DNA of 64,000 bases from Amedibacillus dolichus DSM 3991 (GCF_000154285.1 NZ_DS483476.1:62001-126000); one strand, 5' to 3'. Shown: positions 34,691 through 43,085, counted from the first letter of the stretch. The notes: a model not told the origin generated them from the sequence alone. Program-made: numbers and translations.

Positions 34691-35101
34691 ATGCTGACTA
34701 AAGGAAAATATTTAGAAATTATAAAGGAATTCGAAGATGATTTTTTTCTACATACACCAAGATTTGTAACATATCATTCTCCAAGATTTATGAAAAACAT
34801 TTATGAATTAAATCAACTAATCAAAGAACACTTTGAACTTGTTGAAGAATATAACACGCTGCTAACACCCTGCAATGCGTTATCACAACCATACAAATTT
34901 GAAGATTTGAAAAAAGGTATGTGGGTTTGGGATAACCAATTAAAATGGTGTTTTGAAATTGCAATTTGTAAAGTAGAAATTAAAGGTTATGAAAATTTGA
35001 AAATGTTTAAGGTCAAAAACTATGATGATAGTTTAACATTGATGATATTTGAAAAAAATCGTTTCTATCCTGTGCAAATGGCGAATGTGAGGTGTGAGTG
35101 A
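34691..35101 (+). CDS. Phage protein, unknown
   Basis: 136 residues. The C-terminal half (FEDLKKGMWVWDNQLKWCF) suggests a small beta-barrel-like fold. AAGGAG precedes the ATG. No function assigned. Confidence 0.5.
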   Translation: MLTKGKYLEIIKEFEDDFFLHTPRFVTYHSPRFMKNIYELNQLIKEHFELVEEYNTLLTPCNALSQPYKFEDLKKGMWVWDNQLKWCFEIAICKVEIKGYENLKMFKVKNYDDSLTLMIFEKNRFYPVQMANVRCE

Positions 35102-35364
35102 TGTTTAAAACAGATGATACAAACTTAATTTATGAACAATTAGAGAAAATAAAACCAATTCTTGAACAAGAAAAAATAAAAGCAATTCTTGAACAAGAAA
35201 AAATAAAAGCAAAAGTTATTGAAAAACCAAAACCAAATAGAAAAGAATATGATTTTACAAAAGTCAATCTAAAAAGCTTTTCAAAAAAGCATTTGATTAA
35301 GATTATTTATGGATTGCAGGCAGAACTTAATCAGTATAAAGAGGTGTTTAATAATGCTAGCTGA
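35101..35364 (+). CDS. Small phage protein with duplicated 9-residue unit
   Basis: 87 residues. ILEQEKIKA occurs twice in tandem, encoded by an exact 27-base repeat near 35158-35211, in a charged helical protein. Start overlaps the preceding TGA. Confidence 0.5.
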   Translation: MFKTDDTNLIYEQLEKIKPILEQEKIKAILEQEKIKAKVIEKPKPNRKEYDFTKVNLKSFSKKHLIKIIYGLQAELNQYKEVFNNAS

Positions 35365-35632
35365 TATCGAAAAATTCATATACAATGACAAGATTTATTC
35401 GAAGTGCAACGCTGCGGATAAAGAAATGATTGATACATGCCTTCATGGAGTGCGTCAGCAAATCGAAACTTTCAAAGATGCGTATAAACAAGCGCAAGAG
35501 GAAATAGCGTTGCTAAAACGTGAAAATAAAGCATTATCTGATGATAATGAAATGAAGTGTGATGAAATAGCTAAATTAAAAGCAGAAAATAGAGAATTGA
35601 GAGGTGGAAGATGTCAACAGCTAGTGAATTGA
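35354..35632 (+). CDS. Coiled-coil phage protein, unknown
   Basis: About 92 residues; the C-terminal part is a coiled coil (EEIALLKRENKALSDDNEMK). AGAGGTG precedes ATG 35354. Overlaps both neighbours. Confidence 0.5.
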   Translation: MLADIEKFIYNDKIYSKCNAADKEMIDTCLHGVRQQIETFKDAYKQAQEEIALLKRENKALSDDNEMKCDEIAKLKAENRELRGGRCQQLVN

Positions 35633-35976
35633 TGTCATTTGTGAAAGGCGATGAATTAAATATTCTCAATATCCTTGAAGATCAAAATGTTGCACAAAGA
35701 ATAATCAAGCGTGTTCAAAAAAAGTTACATGATATGCAAGCACACTCTTGTATGTACGGGCAGGTTATGACACAAAAAGGTATTCCGACAAACAAAGAAA
35801 AAGAAAGATACATACAATTACTTAATAAAAATGAAGAAATCATATCTAAAAATCAATTATTAAAAGACGATATACGAGAGTTGAAAAAACAACTTGAGAA
35901 GAAGCAGAGGATTATTGATTATTATGACAATATAATTGGTAAAGAAAAACCAAATGAGGATACTGATGAAGATTAA
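35611..35976 (+). CDS. Coiled-coil phage protein, unknown
   Basis: 121 residues, helical, coiled coil toward the end (LKDDIRELKKQLEKKQRI). AGAGGTGG ribosome site inside the previous gene. Confidence 0.5.
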   Translation: MSTASELMSFVKGDELNILNILEDQNVAQRIIKRVQKKLHDMQAHSCMYGQVMTQKGIPTNKEKERYIQLLNKNEEIISKNQLLKDDIRELKKQLEKKQRIIDYYDNIIGKEKPNEDTDED

Positions 35977-36169
35977 GGTTACAAAGAATTTGTTGGATAT
36001 TCCGGAAAGGTATCGTCCGAGAGTTGGATATGTATTTGATGTGTTGGATATTAAATGCGGTTTATATAAACCATGCGAGAATAATTTAAAAATGATTGAA
36101 TGTTGCGGTCATATCATCGCTGTTTCGCCAAGTGAATGTGAAATCGTAAAGAAGCGAGATAAGAGATAA
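35966..36169 (+). CDS. Small phage protein, unknown
   Basis: 67 residues, beta-rich, three cysteines. ATG 35966 behind GAGGA. Last gene before the structured gap ahead of the ArpU-like gene. Confidence 0.5.
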   Translation: MKIKVTKNLLDIPERYRPRVGYVFDVLDIKCGLYKPCENNLKMIECCGHIIAVSPSECEIVKKRDKR

Positions 36170-36178
36170 ATAAAAAAA

Positions 36179-36237
36179 GGACATGCTCTCACCAAAGTGC
36201 ATGTCCACTCTCAACGTCTGATATGAATATATCATAT
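36179..36237. promoter_or_regulatory. Hairpin and palindrome before the ArpU-like gene
   Basis: GGACATGC/GCATGTCC (36179-36206) forms a perfect 8-bp stem without a T-run. ATATGA-N5-TCATAT (36221-36237) follows 20 bases before the ATG, possibly an operator. Confidence 0.45.
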
Positions 36238-36257
36238 TCGAGGAGGAAAATCAAACT

Positions 36258-36719
36258 ATGAAAAAATTATTGGTAACAAAAGAAGATATCGACTATATGA
36301 AAAGAGTTTTATCAAATCTACGCTATCATTACGAAAAAGCAAATTTCTTTAAAAAAGAACAAAAAACAGCTGCGAAACTATTGGACGAAGAAATCAAAGG
36401 GCGAGGGATATCTTATGACAGCCTTCCGAGTGGTTCTAGGGGTGTTTCTACATACGAGAATGAACTTATCATAACAGAAGCAAGCTATGCACAGATGGCT
36501 CAAAACGAGCTTAAAAAAGCAAACAATATTTTGGAAGAAGAAAAAATCGAAGATAGATTAGAAGTGTTGAAAGAAAAGGAACTTGAAATCTATGATGATT
36601 ACTTTGTGGACGGAATGACATTGGAACAAATTGCTTTCAAATTCAATAAGAAATCAAAGCAATGGGCAGCACAAAAAATTGATGACATTGTACGCAAGAT
36701 GTTGGAGGTTGAGCTGTAG
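36258..36719 (+). CDS. ArpU/RinA-like phage transcription regulator
   Basis: 153 residues: helical N-terminus and a sigma-region-4-like HTH at the end (LEIYDDYFVDGMTLEQIAFK). Such proteins activate late transcription in Gram-positive phages. The position at the end of the early genes fits. GAGGAGG precedes the ATG. Confidence 0.65.
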   Translation: MKKLLVTKEDIDYMKRVLSNLRYHYEKANFFKKEQKTAAKLLDEEIKGRGISYDSLPSGSRGVSTYENELIITEASYAQMAQNELKKANNILEEEKIEDRLEVLKEKELEIYDDYFVDGMTLEQIAFKFNKKSKQWAAQKIDDIVRKMLEVEL

Positions 36720-36720
36720 T

Positions 36721-37317
36721 ATGAAAAGTGAATTGGTATGTTGGATAGACGTAAAAGTTGAAAATATATACGCTGAATTAAAACGATTATTTGAAGAACA
36801 GTCCGATAAGAAAATTAAGAGCGGAGCATTTAAACACCCGATTATCTGCAAAATATTGAGTATGGATAATCCATCTATTGAACAGGCAAAACGTAGAAAG
36901 TTTAATGATCCCGATGATTTGGAATACTGTTTTCGTAAATATCAAGATGTAATTGCTGAAATTAACTTATATACAATTCTTATTCCGTCTATTGAAACAT
37001 TCTGTATGTTCATGGGTTGGACTGCTGCTACGATGAAAATAGTTGCTAATAACGCTTCACAAGATATACAAGCAGTGTTGGATTTGGTGGAAGATTATAT
37101 TGTTGATTCACAGCTTACAGCAGGGCAAAGTGGTTTTGTACGGGCATCTATTACAAAATTCAGAACACAAGTGAGTGGTGAACATGGGCAAGGTTTAATG
37201 ACAGCAAAAGAAGAACAATCAAAGAAGCATGTTGAAGGTCAAACCAAAAAACGTGATGAACTATTGGCGGACTTAGAAAATCTCGGGTTTATGATTGAAT
37301 TACCGAATAAGAAGTAA
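36721..37317 (+). CDS. Possible gp3-type terminase small subunit
   Basis: 198 residues. The centre (IPSIETFCMFMGWTAATMKI) has the HTH pattern of gp3-like DNA-packaging proteins, and TAGQSGFVRASITKF resembles the following conserved helix. It lies 10 kb away from terL, which is unusual, so the assignment is tentative. GGAGG precedes ATG 36721. Confidence 0.4.
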   Translation: MKSELVCWIDVKVENIYAELKRLFEEQSDKKIKSGAFKHPIICKILSMDNPSIEQAKRRKFNDPDDLEYCFRKYQDVIAEINLYTILIPSIETFCMFMGWTAATMKIVANNASQDIQAVLDLVEDYIVDSQLTAGQSGFVRASITKFRTQVSGEHGQGLMTAKEEQSKKHVEGQTKKRDELLADLENLGFMIELPNKK

Positions 37318-37339
37318 AAAAAGTACGGAGTGATTGGAA

Positions 37340-37534
37340 ATGATTAGAAAGTATTGTGATAAATGCGGTAAAGAGGTTAAGCGTGAAATCAAAGTCAATT
37401 TTGAAACAAACGATGATTTTAATGGTTGTAGTTGGAAAGATATGTTCTCTGTAGATCAACAATTCGAATTGTGCAATGAGTGTGCGAGAGATGTAATTGA
37501 TTTTATTGAGGGTTCTGACAAGAAAGAGGAGTGA
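37340..37534 (+). CDS. Small zinc-finger phage protein
   Basis: 64 residues; YCDKCGKEV and LCNECARDV give two CxxC pairs binding one zinc. ATG 37340 behind GGAG. Confidence 0.55.
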   Translation: MIRKYCDKCGKEVKREIKVNFETNDDFNGCSWKDMFSVDQQFELCNECARDVIDFIEGSDKKEE

Positions 37535-37540
37535 TGAAGA

Positions 37541-37798
37541 ATGAAAAAAACTTACGATGATATTGAAAACTTAGCGTTTGAATTGCCGGATTATCCTGAC
37601 GATTTGAAAAAACTTTTTAAAGAAACAGGAGATTTTATTAGAGAATTACCACTTAGTGTTAAACAAAATGATATATTGGTTGAAATGCTAGTCGAAAACG
37701 TTAAAAGTGCAAGAATAAATGGCTTTTCTGTTGGTTTCGGAACGGCGTTGGGGTACGGCGGCGCAAAAATAAAACGTATTGACGAACAATTAAATTAA
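37541..37798 (+). CDS. Small acidic phage protein, unknown
   Basis: 85 residues, helical, no motif recognised. AGAGGAG lies upstream. Confidence 0.5.
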   Translation: MKKTYDDIENLAFELPDYPDDLKKLFKETGDFIRELPLSVKQNDILVEMLVENVKSARINGFSVGFGTALGYGGAKIKRIDEQLN

Positions 37799-37816
37799 GC
37801 TAAAGGAGGACTAACA

Positions 37817-38548
37817 ATGAACGAATTAAAGGTTTATGACTTTCGAGGTAAGAAAGTTACTGACAGTAGAATAGTGGCGGAGATGATAGGAGTGCAGCAT
37901 AAGAATCTACTACAAAAAATTAAGGGATATGAGGAAATTTTACTGAGCTCAAAATTCAGCTCAGTAGAATTTTTTATCCCAAGCGAATATAAAGATAGTA
38001 CAGGGCGTAATTTAAAATGCTATCTTTTAACCAAGAAAGGCTGTGAAATGGTAGCTAACAAATTAACCGGTGAAAAAGGTATTTTATTTACTGCTCAATA
38101 TGTCGAGGCGTTTAACGAAATGGAAACTAATATGAACCTAAAATCTAAATTACCTACATCAGATTTGGAACTATTGAAATTAGCAGTAAGTGCTATTGAT
38201 GAAACTGATAAAAAAATAGTTGCACTTGAAACTAAAGTAGAGCAGAAGTTTGATGAAATGCCCTTATTTGGAGTAGATCAAGACGAGATAAGACACGCAA
38301 TTAATGTGAAAGTTATTTCATGTCTAGGAGGAAAAGAATCGAAGGCTTATACTGATAATTCTATCAGAGGGAAGGTATATAGTGATATTCATTGTCAAAT
38401 ACGGCGTGAATTTGATGTTGATACATACAAAGCAATACCTAGAAAGAATGTAGAAACAGCCATTGAAGTTATACATGGATATAAATTGCCTATTTCTTTG
38501 TCAGACAAAATAGAGGCAGTTAATAGCCAGCAAATTATGGATATATAA
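37817..38548 (+). CDS. Rha-family regulator / antirepressor with ORF6C domain
   Basis: 243 residues. The N-terminal Rha/ANT domain (SRIVAEMIGVQHKNLLQKI, YLLTKKGCEMVANKLTG, FNEME) and the C-terminal ORF6C domain (IRGKVYSDIHCQIRREFDVD). It is expected to modulate lysogeny/lysis choice. AAGGAGGA precedes the ATG. A perfect 9-base inverted repeat (TACTGAGCT/AGCTCAGTA) lies inside the coding sequence near 37942. Confidence 0.8.
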   Translation: MNELKVYDFRGKKVTDSRIVAEMIGVQHKNLLQKIKGYEEILLSSKFSSVEFFIPSEYKDSTGRNLKCYLLTKKGCEMVANKLTGEKGILFTAQYVEAFNEMETNMNLKSKLPTSDLELLKLAVSAIDETDKKIVALETKVEQKFDEMPLFGVDQDEIRHAINVKVISCLGGKESKAYTDNSIRGKVYSDIHCQIRREFDVDTYKAIPRKNVETAIEVIHGYKLPISLSDKIEAVNSQQIMDI

Positions 38549-38655
38549 TACATGATTAAAGCACTCGTTCTTTGAAAATTGAATAGGGTTCGTGAGATTG
38601 ATAAAAGCATACGGAGGTGGTAGAATATTGTTGAAAGAAGAAGGAGAATATGAGT

Positions 38656-39621
38656 ATGAAAAAATTTTTAACCATTTTTATGGCACTGTTGTTATGTGTC
38701 GGACTTGCAGGGTGTGGGAGTGAGGAAGAAGCAGAGACATCATTTAGGAGTAACGGTAATATTAAAGATGAGTTAGAAGAAGATGGTTGGACTCTTGAAA
38801 TGATAGATAAAAACTTAGTTGAATTAGAAAACGATGAAAATGATGATATTTTTGAATTTAATATTGATGATGAAATTCTTAAATATAATGGTTATATATA
38901 TGATGAAAACGGTTTTACTTACGATACTGGAGAAGTTATCAATGATTTAATTACAGCAGATGCAAAAGATTGTTTAAAGAAGTACGATTTATCAATTGAA
39001 GATATAATTGAATTTATGAAGTGGTATGCGAAAACACAAGTTTTAATGTATCCTACCGAAGATGGTTCAAGTGAAGAAAATAGCGATAATAATGAAAATT
39101 TAACAACTGATAATTCCAATGAAAGCAAACCAACCGGTCAGTCCAGTAATAACAATCAAACAAACAGTAGCCAACAATCTATTTCTCAAGGACAAAGAGA
39201 AGCTTTAAGAAGTGCTAAAAGTTACTTAAACACAAATATGGCATTTTCATATAAAGGGTTATTAGAACAACTTAAACATGAGGGTTTCTCTGATGCAGAT
39301 GCTACTTATGCAGTCAATAATTGTGGTGCAAATTGGAATAATCAAGCGTTAAAATCTGCGCGTAGTTATTTGAACACAAATATGGCATTTTCATACAACG
39401 GCTTAATAGAACAATTGCAAAGCGAAGAATTTACTTATGAAGAAGCTGTATATGGGGTTAATAACTGTGGAGCAGATTGGAATGCACAAGCAATTAAATC
39501 CGCACAAAGTTACATGGATATAGGAATGGGATTTTCTCGTCAAGAACTAATAAATCAACTAATTCACGAGGGATTTACTCAATCACAAGCTGAACAGGCA
39601 GTAAATGCAATTGGACTTTAA
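38656..39621 (+). CDS. Ltp-family lipoprotein (superinfection exclusion)
   Basis: About 321 residues: signal peptide and lipobox (LCVGLAGCGSEE, lipidated Cys about 21), an acidic region, an Asn/Ser-rich linker, then three tandem repeats of about 48 residues (ALRSAKSYLNTNMAFSYKGL, ALKSARSYLNTNMAFSYNGL, AIKSAQSYMDIGMGFSRQEL). This is the Ltp architecture. The TP-J34 homolog sits outside the membrane and blocks DNA entry of related phages. ATG 38656 is well spaced from AAGGAG; 38650 is too close. Confidence 0.85.
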   Translation: MKKFLTIFMALLLCVGLAGCGSEEEAETSFRSNGNIKDELEEDGWTLEMIDKNLVELENDENDDIFEFNIDDEILKYNGYIYDENGFTYDTGEVINDLITADAKDCLKKYDLSIEDIIEFMKWYAKTQVLMYPTEDGSSEENSDNNENLTTDNSNESKPTGQSSNNNQTNSSQQSISQGQREALRSAKSYLNTNMAFSYKGLLEQLKHEGFSDADATYAVNNCGANWNNQALKSARSYLNTNMAFSYNGLIEQLQSEEFTYEEAVYGVNNCGADWNAQAIKSAQSYMDIGMGFSRQELINQLIHEGFTQSQAEQAVNAIGL

Positions 39622-39632
39622 TGATATAACAC

Positions 39633-39660
39633 AACCCGCTCTAACGAGTGGGTTTTAATA
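39633..39660 (+). terminator. Terminator of the Ltp-like gene
   Basis: AACCCGCTC/GAGTGGGTT around TAAC with one wobble, followed by a T-rich stretch. Confidence 0.6.
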
Positions 39661-39687
39661 TGTTTTTGCAGAAATATAAAAAACCTC

Positions 39688-39730
39688 TTGCATTCTTGTC
39701 GAACATAAAATATAATAATTTATGTCGAAC
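39688..39730 (+). promoter_or_regulatory. Promoter with GTCGAAC operators
   Basis: TTGCAT-N17-TATAAT (39688-39716). GTCGAAC occurs between the boxes (39698-39704) and just after the -10 (39724-39730). A third copy lies at 39941. Probable self-control by the following RHH protein. Confidence 0.65.
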
Positions 39731-39748
39731 GAGAAAGAAAGGAGGACT

Positions 39749-39916
39749 ATGTCAGATAAAAAAAAGGTGGGTAGACCACCAATCGACAACGCTCGTACCG
39801 AGAGAATGGCTTTCAGAGTAACTAAAGAAGAAAAAGAGGAATTAAAGACATTGGCTCAAAAAAAAGGATTAACAATAACAGAGTTAATCCTGCAAGGTAT
39901 CGAAAAAATGAAATAA
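39749..39916 (+). CDS. Ribbon-helix-helix DNA-binding protein
   Basis: 55 residues: basic GRPPIDNARTERMAFRVTKE then EEKEELKTLAQKKGLTITEL, the beta-strand/two-helix plan of CopG/Arc proteins. ATG 39749 behind AAAGGAGGA. Its own promoter holds GTCGAAC repeats. Confidence 0.75.
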   Translation: MSDKKKVGRPPIDNARTERMAFRVTKEEKEELKTLAQKKGLTITELILQGIEKMK

Positions 39917-39922
39917 AAAAAG

Positions 39923-40043
39923 GGTAACTGTTAGTTTTTGGTCGAACGAGTACAGTTACCCAACACACAACCTCAAGAGATTGCATAACAAGTATATCAC
40001 ATAATGATATACATTTTCAAATAGACATTGCAACCTCTTGAGG
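39923..40043. repeat. Two nested hairpins with an RHH operator in the loop
   Basis: GGGTAACTG/CAGTTACCC (about 39922-39961) encloses GTCGAACGAG. Next, CCTCAAGAGATTGCA (39971-39985) pairs with TGCAACCTCTTGAGG (40029-40043, one mismatch) around an inner perfect hairpin GTATATCA/TGATATAC (39992-40012). AACCTC in these arms could also pair with the GGAGGTT ribosome site of the gene at 40089. Confidence 0.6.
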
Positions 40044-40088
40044 ACACACGCACAAAAGTGCAAAAAGTACACAGGAGGTTTTTTATAT

Positions 40089-40277
40089 ATGCGAAACATT
40101 GAGAAAACTATTGAAGAAACAATAGTAAAAACAGGGTATGACATGAAAGTTGATGAAGTTGTCGCCCTTCAAGAAAAAGGTGCATGCGAAAGTATATGTA
40201 ATGCGTTTGTGTTTGGTTATGCACAAGGAATGAAAGCCTTAAAGGCAGAAATGAAACAGAAGGGAGTTGCACTTTAA
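40089..40277 (+). CDS. Small phage protein, unknown
   Basis: 62 residues, helical. AGGAGG is 10 bases upstream. Its stop overlaps the next ATG (TAATG). Not recognised. Confidence 0.5.
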   Translation: MRNIEKTIEETIVKTGYDMKVDEVVALQEKGACESICNAFVFGYAQGMKALKAEMKQKGVAL

Positions 40278-40513
40278 TGAATGTATTAGAAACGCTTTAT
40301 CATGAATGGTGCAGCAATCTTCAAGACAATAGAGAAGTCGAAGAAGCTGCAAATGAATTAAGCAAATTTGACGAAGAATTAAAAGATGCAATGAAAGATA
40401 ACTGCTTTGATTTAGATTGTGCAATTTTTAACTTTGCATCAGTATCTCAAAAACAAGGCTTCATGGGAGGCTTTGAAATAGCAAGACAATTATTTTTAGG
40501 AGGAAATTTATAA
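40277..40513 (+). CDS. DUF6809-like small phage protein
   Basis: 78 residues; the end FASVSQKQGFMGGFEIARQL matches the usual tail of small DUF6809-like phage proteins. No known function. Overlaps both neighbours by one base. Confidence 0.5.
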   Translation: MNVLETLYHEWCSNLQDNREVEEAANELSKFDEELKDAMKDNCFDLDCAIFNFASVSQKQGFMGGFEIARQLFLGGNL

Positions 40514-41226
40514 TGAACAAATTATCAACATTTAGAAACGATGAATTAAATTTAAAAATTAGAGCAATGGAAAATGAAGATGGTAGCATTTCGGTAAACT
40601 TGGAAGATGCTGCGAGAGGGTTAGGGTTTACGACCGTTGCCACAAGTGGCAACGTGGTTGTTAGATGGAACAGGGTCAATCAATATTTAAAAGAATTTAA
40701 TGTACCCACTTGTGGACGTGATGATTTTATCCCTGAACCAATTTTCTATCTTTTAGCGATGAAAGCAAATAACGATACAGCAAAGAAATTTCAAATTTGG
40801 GTTGCGACTGACGTTTTACCACAAGTGAGAAGAACAGGTGGTTATCGACTTCCACAAACACCTGAAGAAAAAATCCGATTATTATTAGAAGCTAATCAAA
40901 GTGCAAATACCAAGATTGAGAAAGTTGAGGAACGTGTATCAAACTTGGAGGACAATAGATTTCTTAATCCAAATGAATACGGGTATTTGAATACACAAGT
41001 ATCATCACGCATTCGTGAAGTAAAAGACGTACACCAAATGCAGCTAAACCGCAGACAAAACAGTGAATTGTTCAAGGCAATTGGCAGAGATATTAAAACA
41101 ATCACAAATGTGCGATGCCGTTCTCAAATTCGATATAAAGATTTCGACAAAGTATTAGACTTCGTTAAGACGTGGGAACCATCGAAAGCAACAATGGTTG
41201 TAATCAGTCAAATGGGAGCAGCTTAA
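40513..41226 (+). CDS. BRO-N antirepressor with ORF6C-like C-terminus
   Basis: 237 residues. BRO-N-type start (RNDELNLKIRAMENEDGSIS, then FIPEPIFYLLAMKANNDTAK and FQIWVATDVLPQVRRTGGY) and an ORF6C-like end. Such phage proteins bind or counter repressors. It is the second antirepressor-like gene of this prophage. Confidence 0.8.
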   Translation: MNKLSTFRNDELNLKIRAMENEDGSISVNLEDAARGLGFTTVATSGNVVVRWNRVNQYLKEFNVPTCGRDDFIPEPIFYLLAMKANNDTAKKFQIWVATDVLPQVRRTGGYRLPQTPEEKIRLLLEANQSANTKIEKVEERVSNLEDNRFLNPNEYGYLNTQVSSRIREVKDVHQMQLNRRQNSELFKAIGRDIKTITNVRCRSQIRYKDFDKVLDFVKTWEPSKATMVVISQMGAA

Positions 41227-41261
41227 AATAAGCGAGAACAGATAACAGGAGGTATATATAC

Positions 41262-41870
41262 ATGATTTATTCATACACTCGAGTATCAACAAACAAACAA
41301 GATTATCTAAGACAAGACGAAGCAATCAAGAAATGGTGCGCAGATAACAACGTGGAGATTGATGTGTCATTTTCCGATACCATTACAGGAAAAACATTTA
41401 ATCGTGATGGGTATAATCGTATGAAACAGGCAGCAGTTAGTGGTGATACAATTATCATAAAAGAGCTTGATCGCTTGGGTCGTGATTGGGACGGAATAAA
41501 AGAAGAGTGGAAATATTTTGATGATAAAGATATTAACATCGTTGTAATTGATATGCCTTTACTTTCACAAGCAATTTATGACAAAGACGGAAATATTGAT
41601 TTGAATATCAAGTTTTTAAAGGCAATCGTATTTGAAACGCTTTGTTACAACGCAGAACTTGAACGCCAAAAGAACAGCAGAAGAACATCGGAAAAGCTGC
41701 AAGCTATGAAAGCGGAGGGCATTAAGCTTGGCAGACCGGTAAATACAGAAGTAGATAAAACAGTTTGTGAATTATACGCACAGGGTATGAATAAGTCAGA
41801 TATTGCCTTTTATGCAGGTGTTTCAAGACCACAAGTATATACCATATTGAAAAGAAATCATTTGATGTAA
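41262..41870 (+). CDS. Serine recombinase (resolvase/invertase family)
   Basis: 202 residues. The N-terminal catalytic domain has Ser in YSYTRVSTNKQ (about Ser9), DTIIIKELDRLGRDWDG, and ELERQKNSRRTSEKL; a C-terminal HTH reads MNKSDIAFYAGVSRPQVY. Cuts and rejoins DNA by a Ser-linked intermediate. Separate from the integrase, so a DNA invertase or resolvase role is likely. AGGAGG precedes the ATG. Confidence 0.88.
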   Translation: MIYSYTRVSTNKQDYLRQDEAIKKWCADNNVEIDVSFSDTITGKTFNRDGYNRMKQAAVSGDTIIIKELDRLGRDWDGIKEEWKYFDDKDINIVVIDMPLLSQAIYDKDGNIDLNIKFLKAIVFETLCYNAELERQKNSRRTSEKLQAMKAEGIKLGRPVNTEVDKTVCELYAQGMNKSDIAFYAGVSRPQVYTILKRNHLM

Positions 41871-41897
41871 GACAGGCTTTAGGGTTTGTCTTTTTTT
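41870..41897 (+). terminator. Terminator after the serine recombinase
   Basis: AGACAGGC pairs with GTTTGTCT (two wobbles), followed by a run of seven T. Confidence 0.6.
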
Positions 41898-41968
41898 GTG
41901 GACAGTTTTGCATAGGCACATAGGGTATAAAAAAACTGTGAAGTCCTAGTTAGATAACTTAGATCTTT

Positions 41969-42304
41969 TCACAGCTTCTTTGATTTTATTTCGTGCAATA
42001 TATTACGTACTTCAATCATATCTATAACTTGTAATTTTCCACGTTTTTTAATAAAATCGCTTTCTATCAAATTGAGACGTTTACTACATCTAACTGTAGA
42101 TGGCTTATTTAGTCCAGCTTCTCTCCATTTCTTTATTTGATATTCTCCGGGATACATCTTTCTAGGTTCATGAGAAGTGATTTTTAGCGATAAGATAAAT
42201 ATATCTTTAGGTGAAATAACAAGTACAGGACGCCTTTTTAAAGTGTGTGGATCATCTTCAAAAGCTACCTTTGCATCCCATATTTCCCAACTACTAGGCT
42301 TCAT
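41969..42304 (-). CDS. PemK/MazF-like toxin candidate
   Basis: About 111 residues. WEIWDAKVAFEDDPHTLKRR and PVLVISPKDIFILSLKITSH resemble the start of PemK/MazF-fold ribonuclease toxins (W-D-A, R-P-V-L-V). Second gene of a minus-strand pair, overlapping the Panacea antitoxin gene by about 11 bases. AAGGAG just before. The toxin identity rests on pattern and context. Confidence 0.7.
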   Translation of the reverse strand: MKPSSWEIWDAKVAFEDDPHTLKRRPVLVISPKDIFILSLKITSHEPRKMYPGEYQIKKWREAGLNKPSTVRCSKRLNLIESDFIKKRGKLQVIDMIEVRNILHEIKSKKL

Positions 42305-42842
42305 CATACTCCTTAGGAAGAACGTAATTTCCATCTTCGTTGCGATATCCTATGACATCTAATGCTAATACATCATCATAGTTGAATGGAGATAATTTCA
42401 TTTTATCACGAAAGTAATCAGCAATGGATTTTTTACTGATGATTGTATGTTTTGCATCTACATTGAAAACTTGTTGCCAAGGAGAACCTTGTGCATGAGT
42501 GATATCTACAAGTTTTGGAGAGGAATATTTTCCAAATTCTTCTGCGACATTCAATAAAATTTCTAATTCATCAGAAGAAAAATTTTCTACATTGTAGTCT
42601 CCGTATGTTTCATCGATATTTCCTCTGCCACAAACTTTAAATGTTCTATACACAGATGGAACAACAGGGCCATATTTCCATGCTTCAATTTCATCATCAA
42701 ACAAAGGCATTCCTCGTTTGTAAAGGCTATACCCTTGTGCAAAATAAAGGAGTTTGTTAAGACGTAAATTTGAAATATAATCATCATCGGAAGAATTAGC
42801 TAAATCAATAAAAAAGTTTGCATAATCAACAGCTTTTAACAT
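42294..42842 (-). CDS. Panacea (SocA/DUF4065)-domain antitoxin
   Basis: About 182 residues. Panacea-domain hallmarks are SNLRLNKLLYFAQGYSLYKR, DDEIEAWKYGPVVPSVYRTF and HAQGSPWQQVF. The family (GepA/SocA) includes antitoxins able to neutralise many toxin folds. Placed upstream of the PemK-like toxin, the usual order. ATG 42842 behind GGAAGG; a GTG at 42851 is also possible. Confidence 0.85.
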   Translation of the reverse strand: MLKAVDYANFFIDLANSSDDDYISNLRLNKLLYFAQGYSLYKRGMPLFDDEIEAWKYGPVVPSVYRTFKVCGRGNIDETYGDYNVENFSSDELEILLNVAEEFGKYSSPKLVDITHAQGSPWQQVFNVDAKHTIISKKSIADYFRDKMKLSPFNYDDVLALDVIGYRNEDGNYVLPKEYDEA

Positions 42843-42970
42843 ACATAACACCTTCCTTTCATCATGATTATATTATAATGTGTCGTATTTTTCTACTGAT
42901 ACATGCAAAATATTGTTAAAAACATATATAAAGTGGTAAAAAACGATAATAAATAAAAAGAAAATAAAAA

Positions 42971-42995
42971 AACAGTTTTGATATGACACATACCC
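42971..42995. repeat. Operator-like repeat, copy 1
   Basis: A 25-base sequence (AACAGTTTTGATATG, then ACACATACCC). Copies: 43032-43056 (degenerate) and 43353-43377 (one mismatch). Confidence 0.6.
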
Positions 42996-43031
42996 CCATT
43001 TGAAAAAAAATACAATACAAAAAAAGTTGCA

Positions 43032-43056
43032 AACAGATTGCAACCCACACATACCC
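43032..43056. repeat. Operator-like repeat, degenerate copy 2
   Basis: Shares AACAG at one end and CACACATACCC at the other with copies 1 and 3, with a divergent middle. Confidence 0.45.
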
Positions 43057-43085
43057 CCTCAAAAAAAGCACGTTTTCAAAAAAAA

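Noticed and set aside
38560-38585. Sequence like the rRNA-leader GTTCTTTGAAAA motif
   Set aside because: No rRNA follows; a short AT-rich match is likely by chance.
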